Source: Elmis aenea
Taxonomy: Eukaryota; Arthropoda; Insecta; Coleoptera; Elmidae
Reading direction: 5' to 3'
NCBI GenBank assembly: GCA_947652605.1
Contig: OX393576.1
Span: 14,596,575 to 14,660,574 of the forward strand
Length of the DNA: 64,000 bases
Shown in pieces: positions 25,001 through 40,000 of this stretch; within the stretch, counting starts at the first letter, position 1, and every line of letters starts with the position of its first letter. The position numbers and the translations under genes are program-made. The notes below the pieces were generated by a model that was not told where the DNA came from, ran no database searches, and was given only the letters and a program-made list of their open reading frames with translations.

Positions 25001-28000
25001 AGTTGTTTGTTATCATTCACTACATAACCTAAAATTATTTTCAACTATACACAGTGTTTTGTTTTTGCGCTCTGATACCAAACATTGTTTTTTTTATATG
25101 GAACACCCTGTATATTTTGTAATTTTTGGATGTAAAATTAAATTCTCTTTTAAAAATATTATAGGTTATTTATGTCTAAAATGAACCGTTTTTGAGTTAT
25201 TAACGTTTTTTTGAAAATTTTGACAGATGCAGACCTTTATAAAAATATTTATATTTATTAACATAACAACACCAGAGCAATTTACTCTGGTAATTTATTA
25301 GACAATAGTGTCATAGTGATTGTTGACTAGTTACATTTTTAAAATAATATACAGGGTGTTCGTTATACTCGGTCCATTTCACTAAACTTTAAACGCATAT
25401 AAATATTTTTTTTTAAATAGAACACCTTATATATTTTTACATTTTCTTGTAGAAAATTTATTTATCTTTTAAAGTTATTAAGCATGTTTTATGTCTAAAT
25501 ATAATATTTTTGAAGTTATTTCGATTCTTATGATTATTTGCGAGTATTTTACCTAAAATATCGGTAGTAGCCTTTGAAAATCCAAAACAATATGTATGAA
25601 CTGTCAACCAGAACAGTTAATCGGCAAAATTTCCACTATTAAGCCACTAAAAATCCGTATTTTTTAAGAGTTGTAGATAAACAGCATAAATGGCAGCAAA
25701 TAACACCAGCATGCTGTGTATCAACAGTTCTTACAAAATATGGATTTTTAGTGGCATAATAGTGGAAATTGTGCCTATTAACTGTTCTGGTTGACAGTTC
25801 ATACAGATTGTTTTGAATTTTCAAAGGCTACTTCAGATATTTTAGGTAAAATACTCGCAAATGATCATAAGAAACGAAATAACTCCAAAAATATTATATT
25901 TAGATATAAAACAGGCTTTACAACTTTGAAAGATAATTAAATTTTCTACAAGAAAATGTAAAAATATATAAGGTGTTCTATTTAAAAAAAAATATTTATA
26001 TGCGTTTAAAGTTTAGCGAAATGGACCGAGTATAACGAACACCCTGTATATTATTTTAAAAATGTAACTAGTCAACAATCACTATGACACTATTGTCTAA
26101 TAAATTACCAGAGTAAATTGCTCTGGTGTTGTTATGTTAATAAATATAAATATTTTTATAAAGGTCTGCATCTGTCAAAATTTTCAAAAAAACGTTAATA
26201 ACTCAAAAAAGGTTCATTTTAGACATAAACAATCTATAATATTTTTGAAAGAGAATTTAATTTTACATCCAAAAATTACAAAATATACAGGGTGTTCCAT
26301 ATAAAAAAACAATGTTTGGTATCAGAGCGCAAAAACAAAACACTGTGTATAGTTGAAAATAATTTTAGGTTATGTAGTGAATGATAACAAACAACTTTTA
26401 TATTTAACTTTTTTTAGTATTATTACTAATAACAGAACTATCGAATAATTCGTCTTGGCTGGGACACCCTGTATATCGGAATATCGATTAAAAAAAAAAA
26501 AAAACGCTTCTTGCCCTCAAAATATCGATATATCGGAATGTCGGATATCGATATATCGATATCAAAATTATATCGATATATCGCCCACCCCTAATGTTCA
26601 CTATTCACCTTTTTTATGAAATATTTTAATTTATTTTTTATCGTGGTTTATCTTAAAATAATGCACACATTATCAACTTTTTTTTTTTTAAATAAACTAT
26701 TAATTGAAATTGCAATGCTAAATTATTTTTTTTCATGGCACGCTTGTTCTTTAGGGTATTTTTATTAATTTTAACTGCAACGGAGATATTTAATATGATT
26801 AATTTAATAACTTAATTGTTTTCTAAAATAAATCCGTTTTGTCTAATTTAACCGACGTTGTATGTCTTACTGTTTCAAGGGCGGATCCAGCCCTCCATCT
26901 TAGGGGGGGGTAATTTGTCTCTCAACTTTAATCAGCAATTGTTTTGCTTCGCCCCTTAATAATTGTAATTATCAATTTTTCAAACGAAAAACAGGCGAAT
27001 AGTTAAAAGTATACGGGAAGTTTGGAATAAATATGACTATTTTTGTAATATACAGGGAGGTCCAAATGCGACGGGATTACAAAGGTATCTCGCTTAATAA
27101 AAAGTCAAGATATAGAGAAACGGTGAAATTACCAAAAATGTGCAGGTTTTTGGGACAAACTCAGAACAGTTCTCAAATATATCTATCAATTCCGGTTTTT
27201 CTTATTATTTTTTATTTACAGCCTACTTTTTGTTTCTCATCTTTAAAAATATTAAAAAACTTTTGTAACTTGCGTATTATTGAAAATAAATACATAAACC
27301 CTTATATATTTGGACAGGGTAAAAAAAGGAATTTAGGTCATAGAATAGCCAACTATAGCTTCCATTTAAAAAAGGCGAGTTTGTGTCATAACTTTTTAGC
27401 GGCGGGCGTAAAAAATTTTTTTTAGTACTATCAAACTACGTAAAAATATCTAAAAATAATCTTCATAAAGTTTTTCGATATTTAAAACAATAAGGGAGAT
27501 ATGACACATTATAAATATAACTAAAAAACATTTTTTCTTTAATAACTCGAAAACCGGAAACGATAGAATATTTTTGAAAACGGTTCTTAGTTTATCCTAA
27601 AAAACTACACATTTTTGGTAATTTAACTGTTTCTCTATATTGACTATTATGCGAGATACCCATGTAATCCTCTCGAATTTGGACCACCCTGTACTTATAG
27701 TTTTCATTTAGGCAATAATACATTGAACTAAAACTAATTCTATTAAAACAAAAAGTATTTTATTTAATTATAAGCGATAGTAAATATACGATCCGGCTTT
27801 TTAAAATTTATGTACTAAAATTAAGTTTTCTACATTTGGCTCCAAATGTATTTATTATATTGTCTATGTTGACATCTATATCTTTATGAATATGAAATAA
27901 AGACAATCCCGTTAAACGTTGTTGTGTCATATTAGATCGTAACCACCCTTTTAACTTTTTTAAAGACGAAAAACTCCTTTCTGCCAAGGCAACGCTAACA

Positions 28001-31000
28001 GGAAGAGCGCATAAAATTTGCAAAATGATTTTTAAAGTGGGGTATATTTAGGCATTACATATTTTATACGTTTCAAAAGCACTGTCAGGTACATTTTCGT
28101 TCAACTGGAATATCTTTTGCTATTCTAATGTCCAAAAATCGATTTCAGATTTAAGTTTTAATTTCATTAGATCGTCGTTTTCAAATACTTTACTTCAATA
28201 AGTGACCATTAAATTTATAAATTCATTTATGTCTATCTTCACTTGACTTTGTTACAAGCTAAAGCGTCAACGCAGGAAATAAAATACCTATTTGTAAAAC
28301 TTATTTTTTTTAAATATCCTAGTCTTAGGGGAGGGGGGTAATTACCCCATTTACCCCCCCTGGATCCGCCACTGTACTGTTTACTAGATCCCTATAATGT
28401 TCCATCTATTTGGCGTAACCTGTATTTTAAAAAATTCAATAGACCTAATATAATCCGAGTAAAACAATATTAGTTATATTGTTATTAAATCAGCGAAATT
28501 ATGTGGCAGCCGATATTTTATATTTAATTACAAACAAAAATGAGTATTTAGAAAACGTTTAGTAAAGTAATATTGGCATAAAAAAATAAAGTGTTTAGTA
28601 TATTTTTAAATCATAATATTATTGTTATCTTTATTTTCCCAAGCTTTTAAGCTTATTGGGATGTCACTGTCATAAAGACAAGTGGGATTGAATGATTAAT
28701 GGTGTCGTTTCACAAAAAGAGATACGGGTATCGGAATGTATTTGTTACCCATTAAGCGCTTCTTTTTACCAATATATTTACGGATATTTAAAAGGATTTG
28801 TTGTGTTCATCAAAATTAATTACTCGCACGCAAGTAATCTCGAATAATTTTAACTATACGGAAGAGAAAAAGTGGAAGTAGCGTGCGATGTCATTAAAAA
28901 CTTTTCCTGATAAGTTTAAAATCAGGATCAGTAAAAATTCTACCAGTTAAAGGAAGCTCGTCCCCTAGGATCCGTTATTGATTCTTTATGAAAGCATAAA
29001 ATACATGCACAATGTAATATCAGACTTTGCACTGAAAAAAAATACGTCAGTTGTAAAGATGCGTTGGCATTACAAATTTTAAATATAGACCGTTTATTAT
29101 TATGAAAGTGGTGTAGGTCCTTTGTTCTTTGTTTCGAGATATTTAATAGGGGTTTGCATTTCGGTCGATTTTAAAATGCTGATGGTTTACTAATTTTGCC
29201 CACAGTGGCGTAGGCACGAGGGGGTCAGGTGAGGTCAGAACTCCCCCCACCTAGAGTCGCAATAAATTGTTAAAGGGCCGGAGAGCTGTAAATTTTGTGT
29301 TGAAATACTACAAAAAGCAAGCTTCTTATACACGTTATTTATGGCCAAATTGAGGATTATTAGCCTTAGAATAATTTTTTAATTTTTCGTGAAAATTGGG
29401 AAAAATCAAAGGCACATTTTTTGACCACAAAAATAAATTTTCTTAAAAACTAAATAAAGCAAATCGCTTAAACTTCTTATACCCGTTACTTATAGCAAAA
29501 TTAAGGGTTTTAGTCCTCAAATAACTTTTTTAATTTTTCGTGAATAGGAAAAGTGCAAAGGCTATACAGGGTGATTGATAAGAAATATATGAAGAACGAA
29601 AACAACTAGAAATTTTATTTTTGACCATAATGGCATATGATCTGTTTAATAAAAATATTTTCAAGATGGCGACACTTCCGGAAATACCGGAAGTTGACAT
29701 CTACTTTCTTATTTCAAATACAATGGTGTATTTTTTATTGCATTTTTGGATTAAACACGATATGTTAGAGGGACTTTTGATAGCATTTCCTATGCCTAAC
29801 AATCGAACCTCACTTGATGGTACTAAAGTCGGTTGATGGGACTAAGATTTTCCGAAAGAAGATCGGTAATGGAGAAGAGTACCAACTTTTTTGGCCCCGG
29901 AAACTCGAAACTTACCGTTGAAACTCAATTTATGTTTTCAAAAATTGCTTAAAATAGGTTAAATACCAGGTGTAAATGAACTCTGGCACACCCTCTTTTT
30001 TTCTTTAGTTTTGATTTTGGATAAATAACATTTAAGGCACATGATATGTGTAAAAAATCGGATTTTTTGAGCACATGCACACAATTGTTTCACTTCCGGT
30101 TTCGCCGGAAATGACCCTAACTTTGTTATTTTAAATGGAACACCCTGTATATTTTTACATTTTTGTAAAGAGGAAGCAATTTTGAGTACAATAGTATCAT
30201 TTTGGTTAATTTTTATAACCTCAAATAGCCAGAGGTCATTTACACCTGGTATTGCAGATTTTCTTTTTATTTAAAAAAATCATTGTTATTTACGAATTCT
30301 TACTTTTAAAGAGAAAACTTGGATCTTGTTAATAAAACAAAAGCATTATGATTTAACAATAACTATTATATTTACTAGTTTATGTTTACTTCAAGTGCCT
30401 CTAACAGTTTAACGTATTTCGTGCAATTTTTGAAAATAAATATTGAGTTTCAACGGTAAGTTTTAAGTTTCCGGGGCCAAAAAAGTTGGTACTCTTCTTC
30501 ATTCAGGATCTTCTTTCGGAAAATCTTAGTCCCATCAACCGACTTTAGTACCACCAAGTGATGTTCCCTTGTAAGTGCAGTCGTTTTTAAGATTTTTGTT
30601 TTAAATTTTCATCTAGATGCTTAACATTATCTACCACCGCCATTTTTGAATCGAAAACGCTCAAATTGTGACTATGCATAGAAGAAGCCTTGGAGTTCAT
30701 ACTGGAATTTTTGCAATCGATGCATTGCTTACAGGGTGCCCAAAATTTAATTTTCTTTTAATGCAACTTTACACCACAAAAACTCGTTTTTTTCAAATAC
30801 AACGCCCAAATTATTTTTCTAATGCAAAATTACATTCTGCATCAATCTGTATTAGCATTTCCTATACCTATCTGCAATAATTTTCGAGTTATTAAGAATT
30901 TTTGATAAAGTTAGAGAAAATTGTAACATTTTTAAATAGTAAGCCTTGGAAATGACAACAATTGCCAATATTAATAACTGTCAACCACTTTTATCGAGTT

Positions 31001-34000
31001 TTGTGTTGGAGTAGACATGACTTTGTAAAATTTCGTTGTAGCGTTTTTTTGAACTTTTTTTTTCATTTTTTCCATTTTATTTTTCAATTTTTCTCGATTT
31101 TAACATCTTTGTATAGCGGAATGTGGCAGCCCAGGAATTTAAAGTTGCTTACTTGTTCTATCGGTTTATCCCCCAGTATTACTTTCGATTTTATTATTTC
31201 TGTACCTAAAAATGCCATTGTTTTTGTTTTTTCCGGAGATATTGCTAGTTCGGTCTAGTTTATGTAGTCCCAGTTGCAAACTGTTTTCTGAATCTGTTCG
31301 CTACCAATACTTGGTCGTCCGCGAATAACATTGTAAAGGTAAAAGTAGCTTACTTGCAGTACGCGTATAATTTTTCATTGAATTGTAAATATCATTACCT
31401 TTTAATTATTAAATTTCACTTTGAATTACGCCGTGTTAGTCAGTTTTTTTTGTAAATAAGAACAAGAAATAAAATATTACTGTTTAATCTCGATATGTAT
31501 TTACTTTTTGTAAATGACATTAAAGTTTTTTTTTACAAACACGTAGATCACATGACGAATGTATTCGTAAAATGGCACGGTTTTATTTCTTAGCTTACTT
31601 ATAGTTTAATTAGACTACGGGAAATGGAGTTGAACCATTTTCATTATAAATGATTACGCAATATCAGTTACTAACTTTTCAGTTGGTCAAAGCATTTTGA
31701 ATTTTAAACTGTAAGTTGTCTACAAATGAAAAGTTCACCCTAAATTGTATGTAAATTACTTGTCTTCTCATTTTTTTTTCCAAAAATGGTTTACACCACT
31801 TTCGTCATAAACGGTCTATACAGGGTGTGTATAAATTGGCGGAAGCGCTACACGTGACGATGTTCTTCGTAAAATTCTAAGTCGAAAATCTTGATACAAA
31901 AATGTTGTACCATGCTTCCTATGGCCTCAGGAACCATTTAAAGAAAAAAAAAAATTGGCAACATTGCATACATTGATTTGCGTTTGGACATTTTTTTATC
32001 AGCAATAATTTTTACTTAGGTATTTACAATTTTTGTTCGAACTGAAAACCTTCAGTTCGTAAACATATCTGCAAACTTTTGGGTAGTAAAACACAAACTA
32101 GAAATAATTACGAGAAAAACAGAGATGACAGCTAAAGACAATGTTGCCATATGTATTATTTTCATTCAAATCAGTGATTTACATATTTTCAACACCAATT
32201 TTTGAAAGGAAGAACACAATATCGAGGAAAAAACACTATTCGAAATTTATTTTTATTCCAAATTGCAGCTTTTTCATTTGCAAGTATTAAATAATAACGC
32301 TTATTAAAGGACTGAATGTCAAAACTTTGAGGACCTCTTGCAGACACAGCAAGCATGGTACAAAATTTTCGTATTAAGATTTTCGACAGAATTTTACGAA
32401 GAACATCGCCACGTGTAGCGCTTCCGCCAATTTTTACACACCCTGTATATTATTTTTCAACGGGAAACGAAAGTTGTACAGAATTTGATACGATTCACAG
32501 AGAAATTGTGCATCAACTTACCACAAACTGACCAATATATTTAAATAAAGGATTTACTATTGCATATGTGCTACACGCTAACATAACAGAAATATGGGAC
32601 CCCAACTCATTCTACTAATTAAGTACGGGAATGGTTATATAATAAATTCATAAACGAGTGATCTGGTTCGCTTAAAATGAGTTGATGTTTCATGTATCAT
32701 AAATTGGAGTTGAATTAAAAACAATGGGGTGTTTAATATTTATTTTGTTAAATGCGTGAAACATGCAGGGACAAAAAAAGTAGTGTTGAAAACAAATGGG
32801 GTGATCAATTTTTATTTTACAGCTGATACAAGACTTCAAGTTCATTGAGTTTATAAAATAACTATTTTAATATCCAAAAATAAGAGTTCCATTTAAAAAA
32901 TTTGTTTTTTTTTTATTTATTAGGAGTAGAAAAATAGAAAAAAACGGTTCAAACAACCCCGACTTGAATGTTTTGCATTAGGGAATTTTTGCATCCATAC
33001 AATCTTTGCATCATCAGCATGCACCAAATACAATTGATGAGTTAATTCAAAGTGTTCAAAAAGCATTTGAGGATTATGAATATACCAAATTGGACAATAT
33101 TTTTCTAACGTTGCAAAGTTGTATGGATTGTGTTGTACGGGAAAATGTGGCGAATAGTTATAACATACCTCATTTGAAAAAGGAAAAACTAAGAAGATAA
33201 TCCAATTGCCAATATCTTTAAAATGTTCACAAGAAACAATGACAATATTCCATCAACATGGCTAATTGAAGTAATTATGTAAATAATAAAGTTTTTTTTT
33301 TGCAATGGTCAGTAAAACTTTTATTTTGTTGTTTGTTTGTTTTAAATGTCCTTCAATCCTTAGCATTGATCCTTAGTCTCGAATAACACTGTTAAATTAA
33401 AATGGGACTCTTATTTTCTGACAAACACTTCATACACACGGCTTTGGAAAGAGTAAAAAATGAACTTTGTTATTATGTGGGTTGTAGCGTTTTAGCGGTT
33501 TACGTAAAAACAGAGTTAAAAAAAAAAGTTTGTGTACTGCTACACCTGCAAGAAGCATCGTAAATATTGAAGATGCAGTAAGTAAACTTTCAAAATAAAT
33601 CAAGTTGGGATTCAAACGCAATTACAAACTCTGATATAGTTGCGAATAGTTAATTAATATTTTCTATAAACAGAAAACAAGTTTACGAGGATTTAGTGTT
33701 GGTTTTAATCAAAACAAAATATAAAAAACTTGCCTTTCGAGGATTTGCGAAATAAGACAAAATCGTTAAATAAAAGAATGAAAACAAGTGTTAACACAAA
33801 AATATTGGGTTTTTCGGAGTCCATTATACAGGGTACAGGGTGTTTCTTCAGTATTGCAAAAAAAATTCAGGAGGTGATTCCTTATCGAAAACTAAGGGGG
33901 ATCTTTCATAAAAAAAAAAAAGGAGAAAAAAAAGGAGACTTCGAAAGGAGACGTGTCTCCTTTCGAAGTTACACCTAAAGGGGTGCTGTAAAATTAGGTT

Positions 34001-37000
34001 TTTATTTTATTTTTCAAATTTGGATATGTGTTGGAGAATGATACTTGGTAGATGTTACAATCTTCTTGTTCTTGTTTAATTAAAAATATATTTTTTCAAA
34101 GCTTGATTTATTTAGAAACTTTATTTATTCTCTAGTTTATCTCGTAAAACCTACCGTTTTTGAGTAAAAAATAAAATGAGTAAACATGAACCATCAAATA
34201 TTCCAATATAAACCGATTCATTTTGGTGGTTGCCATGGTTTGTTTATGTTCATGTTGGATAGAATTGACGTGTGTAATGCATTTTAAGGTTAACGCGGCG
34301 ACAACGCTATAAAGCCCGTCAATTCTACCCAACATGAACATAAACAAACCATGGAAACCACCAAAATGAATCGTTTTATATTGAAATATTTGATGGTTCA
34401 TGTTTACTTATTTAATTTTTTGCTCAAAAACGGTAGGTTTTACGAGATAAACTAGAGAATAAATATTTTCTAAATAAATCAAGCTTTAAAGAAAAATATT
34501 TTTAATTAGGAAATTTTAACCCACCAAAAAGTTCTGATAAAAAAACCAACAGGGGTCGCACTTTTCAGCCCCCTGTGGAGGTGGGAGATGATTAAAAATA
34601 TTACTAAGGGAAACCTTTTAATAAGTATAAAACATTTACCAAATATTAGTTTCCTAAATTTATCCAAATTTGAGAAATAAAATAAATACCTAATTTTACC
34701 GCACCCCTTTAGGGGGGTGTAACTTCGAAAGGAGACGTCTAAGGAATCTTTTTTTTATGAAAGACCCCCTTTAATTTTCGATAATCAATCACCTCCTGAA
34801 TTTTTTTGCAATACTTAAGAAACACCCTGTATACAATAAATTATTTTAAAAATCAGAAGAGTCTAATGAAGTAGATAATTATAATCGTTATTTATAACCC
34901 TTCTCCAATGATTATGCACGCTTCTGATGCCTTCCCGATAGAACAGTTAAAAAAGCCAACTAACCAGTTGCTGTTCCCAGCATTATTGTTGAATATATTT
35001 TGAAGAAGCCTTAAAAACATTAAGTGCGAAACGTCGGATTTTTAACCAAAATCAATAAAAACCGTCCTGTAAATCCAGAGTTTTTAATTTCTAAATATAT
35101 TTTGCCAAAGATGAAAGTTCCAGACGCAGAAGTTGCAGTAATCGGTTGACGCAAAATCAGAGCTATACGGTGGGTGACGTAGATTTCTCTGATCCATATC
35201 CCTTATCCAGTAGATTTTTCCTAGTGATTTTGTGATCTCGCGTGGGAGTTTTTCAGGAAACTTTTTCAGCTGACCACAGTAGTAGTCTATGTTGGTACCG
35301 TGTTAATGTGGGAGCAGCTCAAAGTAGATCACGCGTTTTAACTTCCCATCATAAGCATGATATGATTTTTTGACATTGAGCATCAGTATCGGCCCTTTGC
35401 AGTATCTAGTATTTCGTCTCCATTGCCTACCTAATTCGGCCAGTCTTCCCTGATCGTGTAAGAAAACAGAACCCATTGACCCAGCTTTGCCTATTGGAGC
35501 AAGACGCATAACAATGGTAAATAAGGCGTTTTTTCTTTCCTGTAATTATTCATCATCGATTTCACGTGAATGACCGAATCTTGACTCATTTTTCCTACTG
35601 CAGTCCTCAAACCCAACGATTTAACATCTATTTCGCTCTCCTTTCAGAAATTACATGTTGTTCAAACCCAGCACAGAAGTGCTGAGCCTATTTAGCTGCT
35701 GTGTGGCTAAATCAGAAATTTTAAATAGAACACTGACGTTTGGTAGTCTTGTTTAAGTTGAATTTAAAAGTTATGATAACGAACTCAGAACAACTAATCT
35801 ACTGGAACGTAACTATGCTTATGAACCATTTACACTGTCGTTGTGGAAGATTCAATAATGTACCTTTTTTTACTTTCCGATAAATCCATTAGAGTATTGA
35901 CCTAAAAGTAGTTCATAGTACCTATAAAAAATTAAAAGTCAGTTTTAATGCTATAAAGTCTTGTCAACTGTAAAATGCCGTTGCATAATTCTTATTAAAG
36001 ACTGTTCTGTTCTTTATATTTTGACTAAATTGTACTAAACAGGTTGAAGGCAGCTCATTCTGCCAAGTTGTGAACTTTTATGAAAAGGCCATGTCTGAAT
36101 ATTTCTTTATCTTTTACTGGATCTTCTTATCATACAGTGCTTGAGGGAGTTTTAACTCGCAACCGTCATTCCGGAAAACTGGGGTGAAGTCGATATATTC
36201 GTGCCGGGAAGTATTCATGACCAGAGTAAATCCAGGGACGAACTGTGTAGATGATCTTTGTAATATAATGCTTTTATGCTCTTAAACCTCTTGTCAACAT
36301 GCATTATTGGATTTGCGTGGAAAGGAGAACGGTTGATAAAGGCGACGTGTTTTGCTCTACTACGTCAACAGACTTAAATAGTAATACATATTATCATTAA
36401 ACTACAGGAAAATTTGTAAAACATAGAGTAACTACAAATTTTTGGCGTTTCGGCTAAATTTAAAAAAAGGCTTGTTCCTCCGATCCGATTTGCAAAACTA
36501 AAAATAAATATGCATATATGGAGTTTGTCTTATTTGGTATCGCATCAGTAAAAAAATTGTATTCGTAATTGTACATTATTGACTGCTGTCACCTTTGAAG
36601 TTGTCCGCTTGTGCATCTATACACTAATTCGGACGGTTCCCATTTCTGGCCTGGAACTCTTTTTCTGGAATACACTTGAGTCCCTGTATCGCAATGCACT
36701 GGATATCAAAAAATCTTCGTCCTTTTACCGTAGTCTTTAATTTCGGGAACATATGGTAATCACAGGACACTAAGTCAGGTGAATAGGTAAATTAATTCAA
36801 GTGATTAATCGATTTATTGGCCAGAAAGTCTCTCACGGTGAGTGACCAATGGCTTGGCGCATTGTCGCGATGGAAAGCCACAATTCAGGTCGTTTTCTTA
36901 TTATAATAGAATTTCGTAATCTTTTCAGCACCTGCAAATAACATTGTTGGTTGACCGTTTGTTCCTGTTTAATAAATTCATGTTGAACTATTTCCTTGTG

Positions 37001-40000
37001 ATCGAAGAAAAACACCAGCACGGTCTTGAATCGCCGAGTGTGACAACCGGGCTTTTTTCAGGCTTGGTGAACTCTGTGATTCCATTGCACGCTCTGTGGT
37101 GTCGTTTCGGGGTCACTGGAAGAACAAGGTTTCGTAGCCCATAATTAGTATCAGAAACACGCACTTATTTGCGGAAAGAGCAGTTATAACTTGAAGCCGC
37201 CGACAATCCATAATTTTTACACCAAAGTACACACGCAGATCCCTATTGTTTTTCCTATCTCTTTAACGAATGGCTCTATCTGCTTGAGGTTTAGGAAAGC
37301 ATTAGTCAAAACACTACAACTAGTCATGTGATTCTAACCAAATCACTACACATCTGACAATACGCGGCCATTCCGGAAATTCAATTGTCGCACCTCGTAC
37401 AGGGCTATTTTATTCTTTTAATTCCTTCTGGACCTCCCCTAACGCTTAGTTTCGCTACTGTTAAAAACAAAAAAATCGGATGTAATTAGTTTGAATACAA
37501 GACTTTAATTGTAGTCCGACCCGTAATTACTTATTTGCTTTATTTGAACCGATTTAGGGATTTTAAAAGTACGAATTTCAAGTTTACTGAGTTTTAGTAG
37601 GTACTGATCTAGTATAAAAGGCTTTTATAGTTTATACGCCATAAACACCCCAGATAACGATAATTAGGTGAAAGTGAACATAATGTTTCAGTTACGTCAT
37701 GTATTGTAAATATTGTTTCACTAGTGCATCATAATATTGCAAAATATTCACTTACATTGCGATAATATGGAACTAATATGACAATTATGTAAAATATTTT
37801 GAACTGAATGTTCCTTTGTCACAAATTTCAAAAAATTAATTTAAAAAAATAGCAAATTTTGGGTTTTAAAATTATGCAGAATTACCGTAAATGTTGGAAG
37901 TGGCGTAAATTGGCATCGATTGCTTTAAATTTAGGTTACAAACATAAAAAATTTAAACACAATGTTAACTTCTAACCAACATTTCATAAAAAAAATCAGT
38001 AGTGCAATAGTTTCTCCGTAACTACAGTTTCTTAAAGACACTCTGGTTTTATAATATTGCGAAATAACTTGACAACTGTATCATTTTAGTTCGGACTAAA
38101 ATTATAATGGTTTTATAGACCATAATACATAAAGGAAATTTTTTTGCTACCCAAATATTGATCAAAATATGAAACACTGAATTAATAAATGTTATTTGGA
38201 GTAAATAAATTTTAAATATACCTATTACAAAAATTATTTTAAGGTTCTTATGAAAGTGGTGGACATCATTGGAAAATTGAGAATTTACATACAATTTAGT
38301 GTGGTCTTTTTATTTGTAACCAATTTACAGTTTATATTTTAAAATATCCACATGATTTGACCCATTGAAAATTCGTTAATATGAGACATTGCCTAATGAA
38401 AACCTTCAAATATCTCAAAACAGAGAAAGATGGAGTTATACTACTTTCATAATAAACGGTCCATATACAGGGTGATTCAAATTCGAGGGCGACCATGGGG
38501 ATCTCGCTTATTACTAAAGATAGGGGGTAGGTTTAAATTTGGTAAAGTTGCTAATTTTATGCTCATTCATAATATCAAAACATATTTGAAATATCTTAAA
38601 CTGTTCTTAAAAAACTTGAGAAAAAAACTGAAAAAATGACTTTTTGTTTTTGCTATAACTTTTTTATTTATAATTCTTTTTATTCTGTAAAAACTTTTAC
38701 CTACATGGCCACTTTTTATATCAGAAAAAAAGTTCTAGCCAACTAGAAGAAAATCAAGTTTGTCGCCCATAAGAAATTTAAAGGTTGGTACAGTTGGTAC
38801 AAAAGTTAAAACAAAACGGAATCGGCACAGCAAAAAATTGATGGCACCATTAAAAGTTAAATAAAAAGTGGCCATGTAAAAGTTTTTACAGATTTTAAAA
38901 AAAGTTATAGGAAAAAAACAAAAAGTCATTTTTTCAGTCTTTTTCATTTTTTTCAAGAACAGTTGAAGATGTTTCAAATCTGTTTTGATATTATCGATGA
39001 GCATTAAATTTAGCAACTTTGCCAAATTTGAACCTACCCTCTATCTTCAGTAATAAGCGAGATCCCATGGTCGCCCTCGAATTTGAATAACCCTGAATAG
39101 GATGATTCTTTTGACCTACACCATCAAACTGATTTTATGTTATGGTAAAAGATATTATGAAAGTCAAACTTGAGAGAAGTTGTGCTTGTTTATGGATAAC
39201 TCGTACTACAGTTAAACTGTTTTTGATGTAATGAAATTGTATTGTTATTTATGCACTTATTCAATATTATGTAATTATTTTGTTTGCAGATTTCATAAGT
39301 AAAAACGATGGAGAGCATATAAGAGGATCTGAATGCGATCAGAAGATTTTAAGTAAAAAAGAATCTAGTGGTTTTGTATTCAGCCCAAATTATCCCTTTC
39401 CATACATACCTAAACTAGTCTGTCGATATTTCATATACGGAATGCAAGATGCGCAGCATCTCGAAAGAGTACGCCTTGAATTTGTGAAATTCGAAATTCC
39501 AAAAGGACCTAAGGGCGAGTAAGTATATTTTCAAGTTTTTTTACACATTGTTTTTTTTAATGCAAGATTTTGATTTAAAAAAACGAGTATATTCAGTTTC
39601 TATTTTGATCTTATAGATTAACTAATTTAGTTGTTGGATATCCAAAAAAAAATTAACAGTTTTCATTCGGTTAACTGTTGACTTAATAAGATGGTTATAA
39701 AAGTTCTTTCAAAATTTTAATGAAATTTAGTACATACGATCTTTAGACACAAAAAAGGAAGATGGGAGGAAAATGTCTCAACACCATAAAGAAAGGTTTA
39801 GAAAAAACTATGTTTCTTTTTTTTAGAAATAAATTTTGCAGCAAGATAAAACTTTACATTAAAAAAATTCGTAAGGGGGTTGATAGTTTGAGTCGTTTTA
39901 AGCAAATCATTTTAAATATAAATACGTATCTACATATTGAAAAATCCACATACGAAGAAACGAATGTCTCTTAACTAATATAAATACAGTGGGGTATGCT

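Larger units (their letters stand above)
26876..28374 (-). mobile_element. hAT transposon remnant with perfect 8-bp target duplication
   Basis: Right end CAGTGGCGGATCCAGG (minus strand) and left end CAAGGGCGGATCCAGCCC are inverted hAT termini. TACTGTTT directly flanks both sides (26868-26875 and 28375-28382). Inside are a transposase C-terminus on the minus strand and a later fold-back (27049-27693). The element sits in an older copy of the 19353-type MITE. Confidence 0.88.

Noticed and set aside
27033..27425. 130-codon plus-strand open frame
   Set aside because: It starts at the terminus of a fold-back element and lies within its arm; no domain and no splice context.
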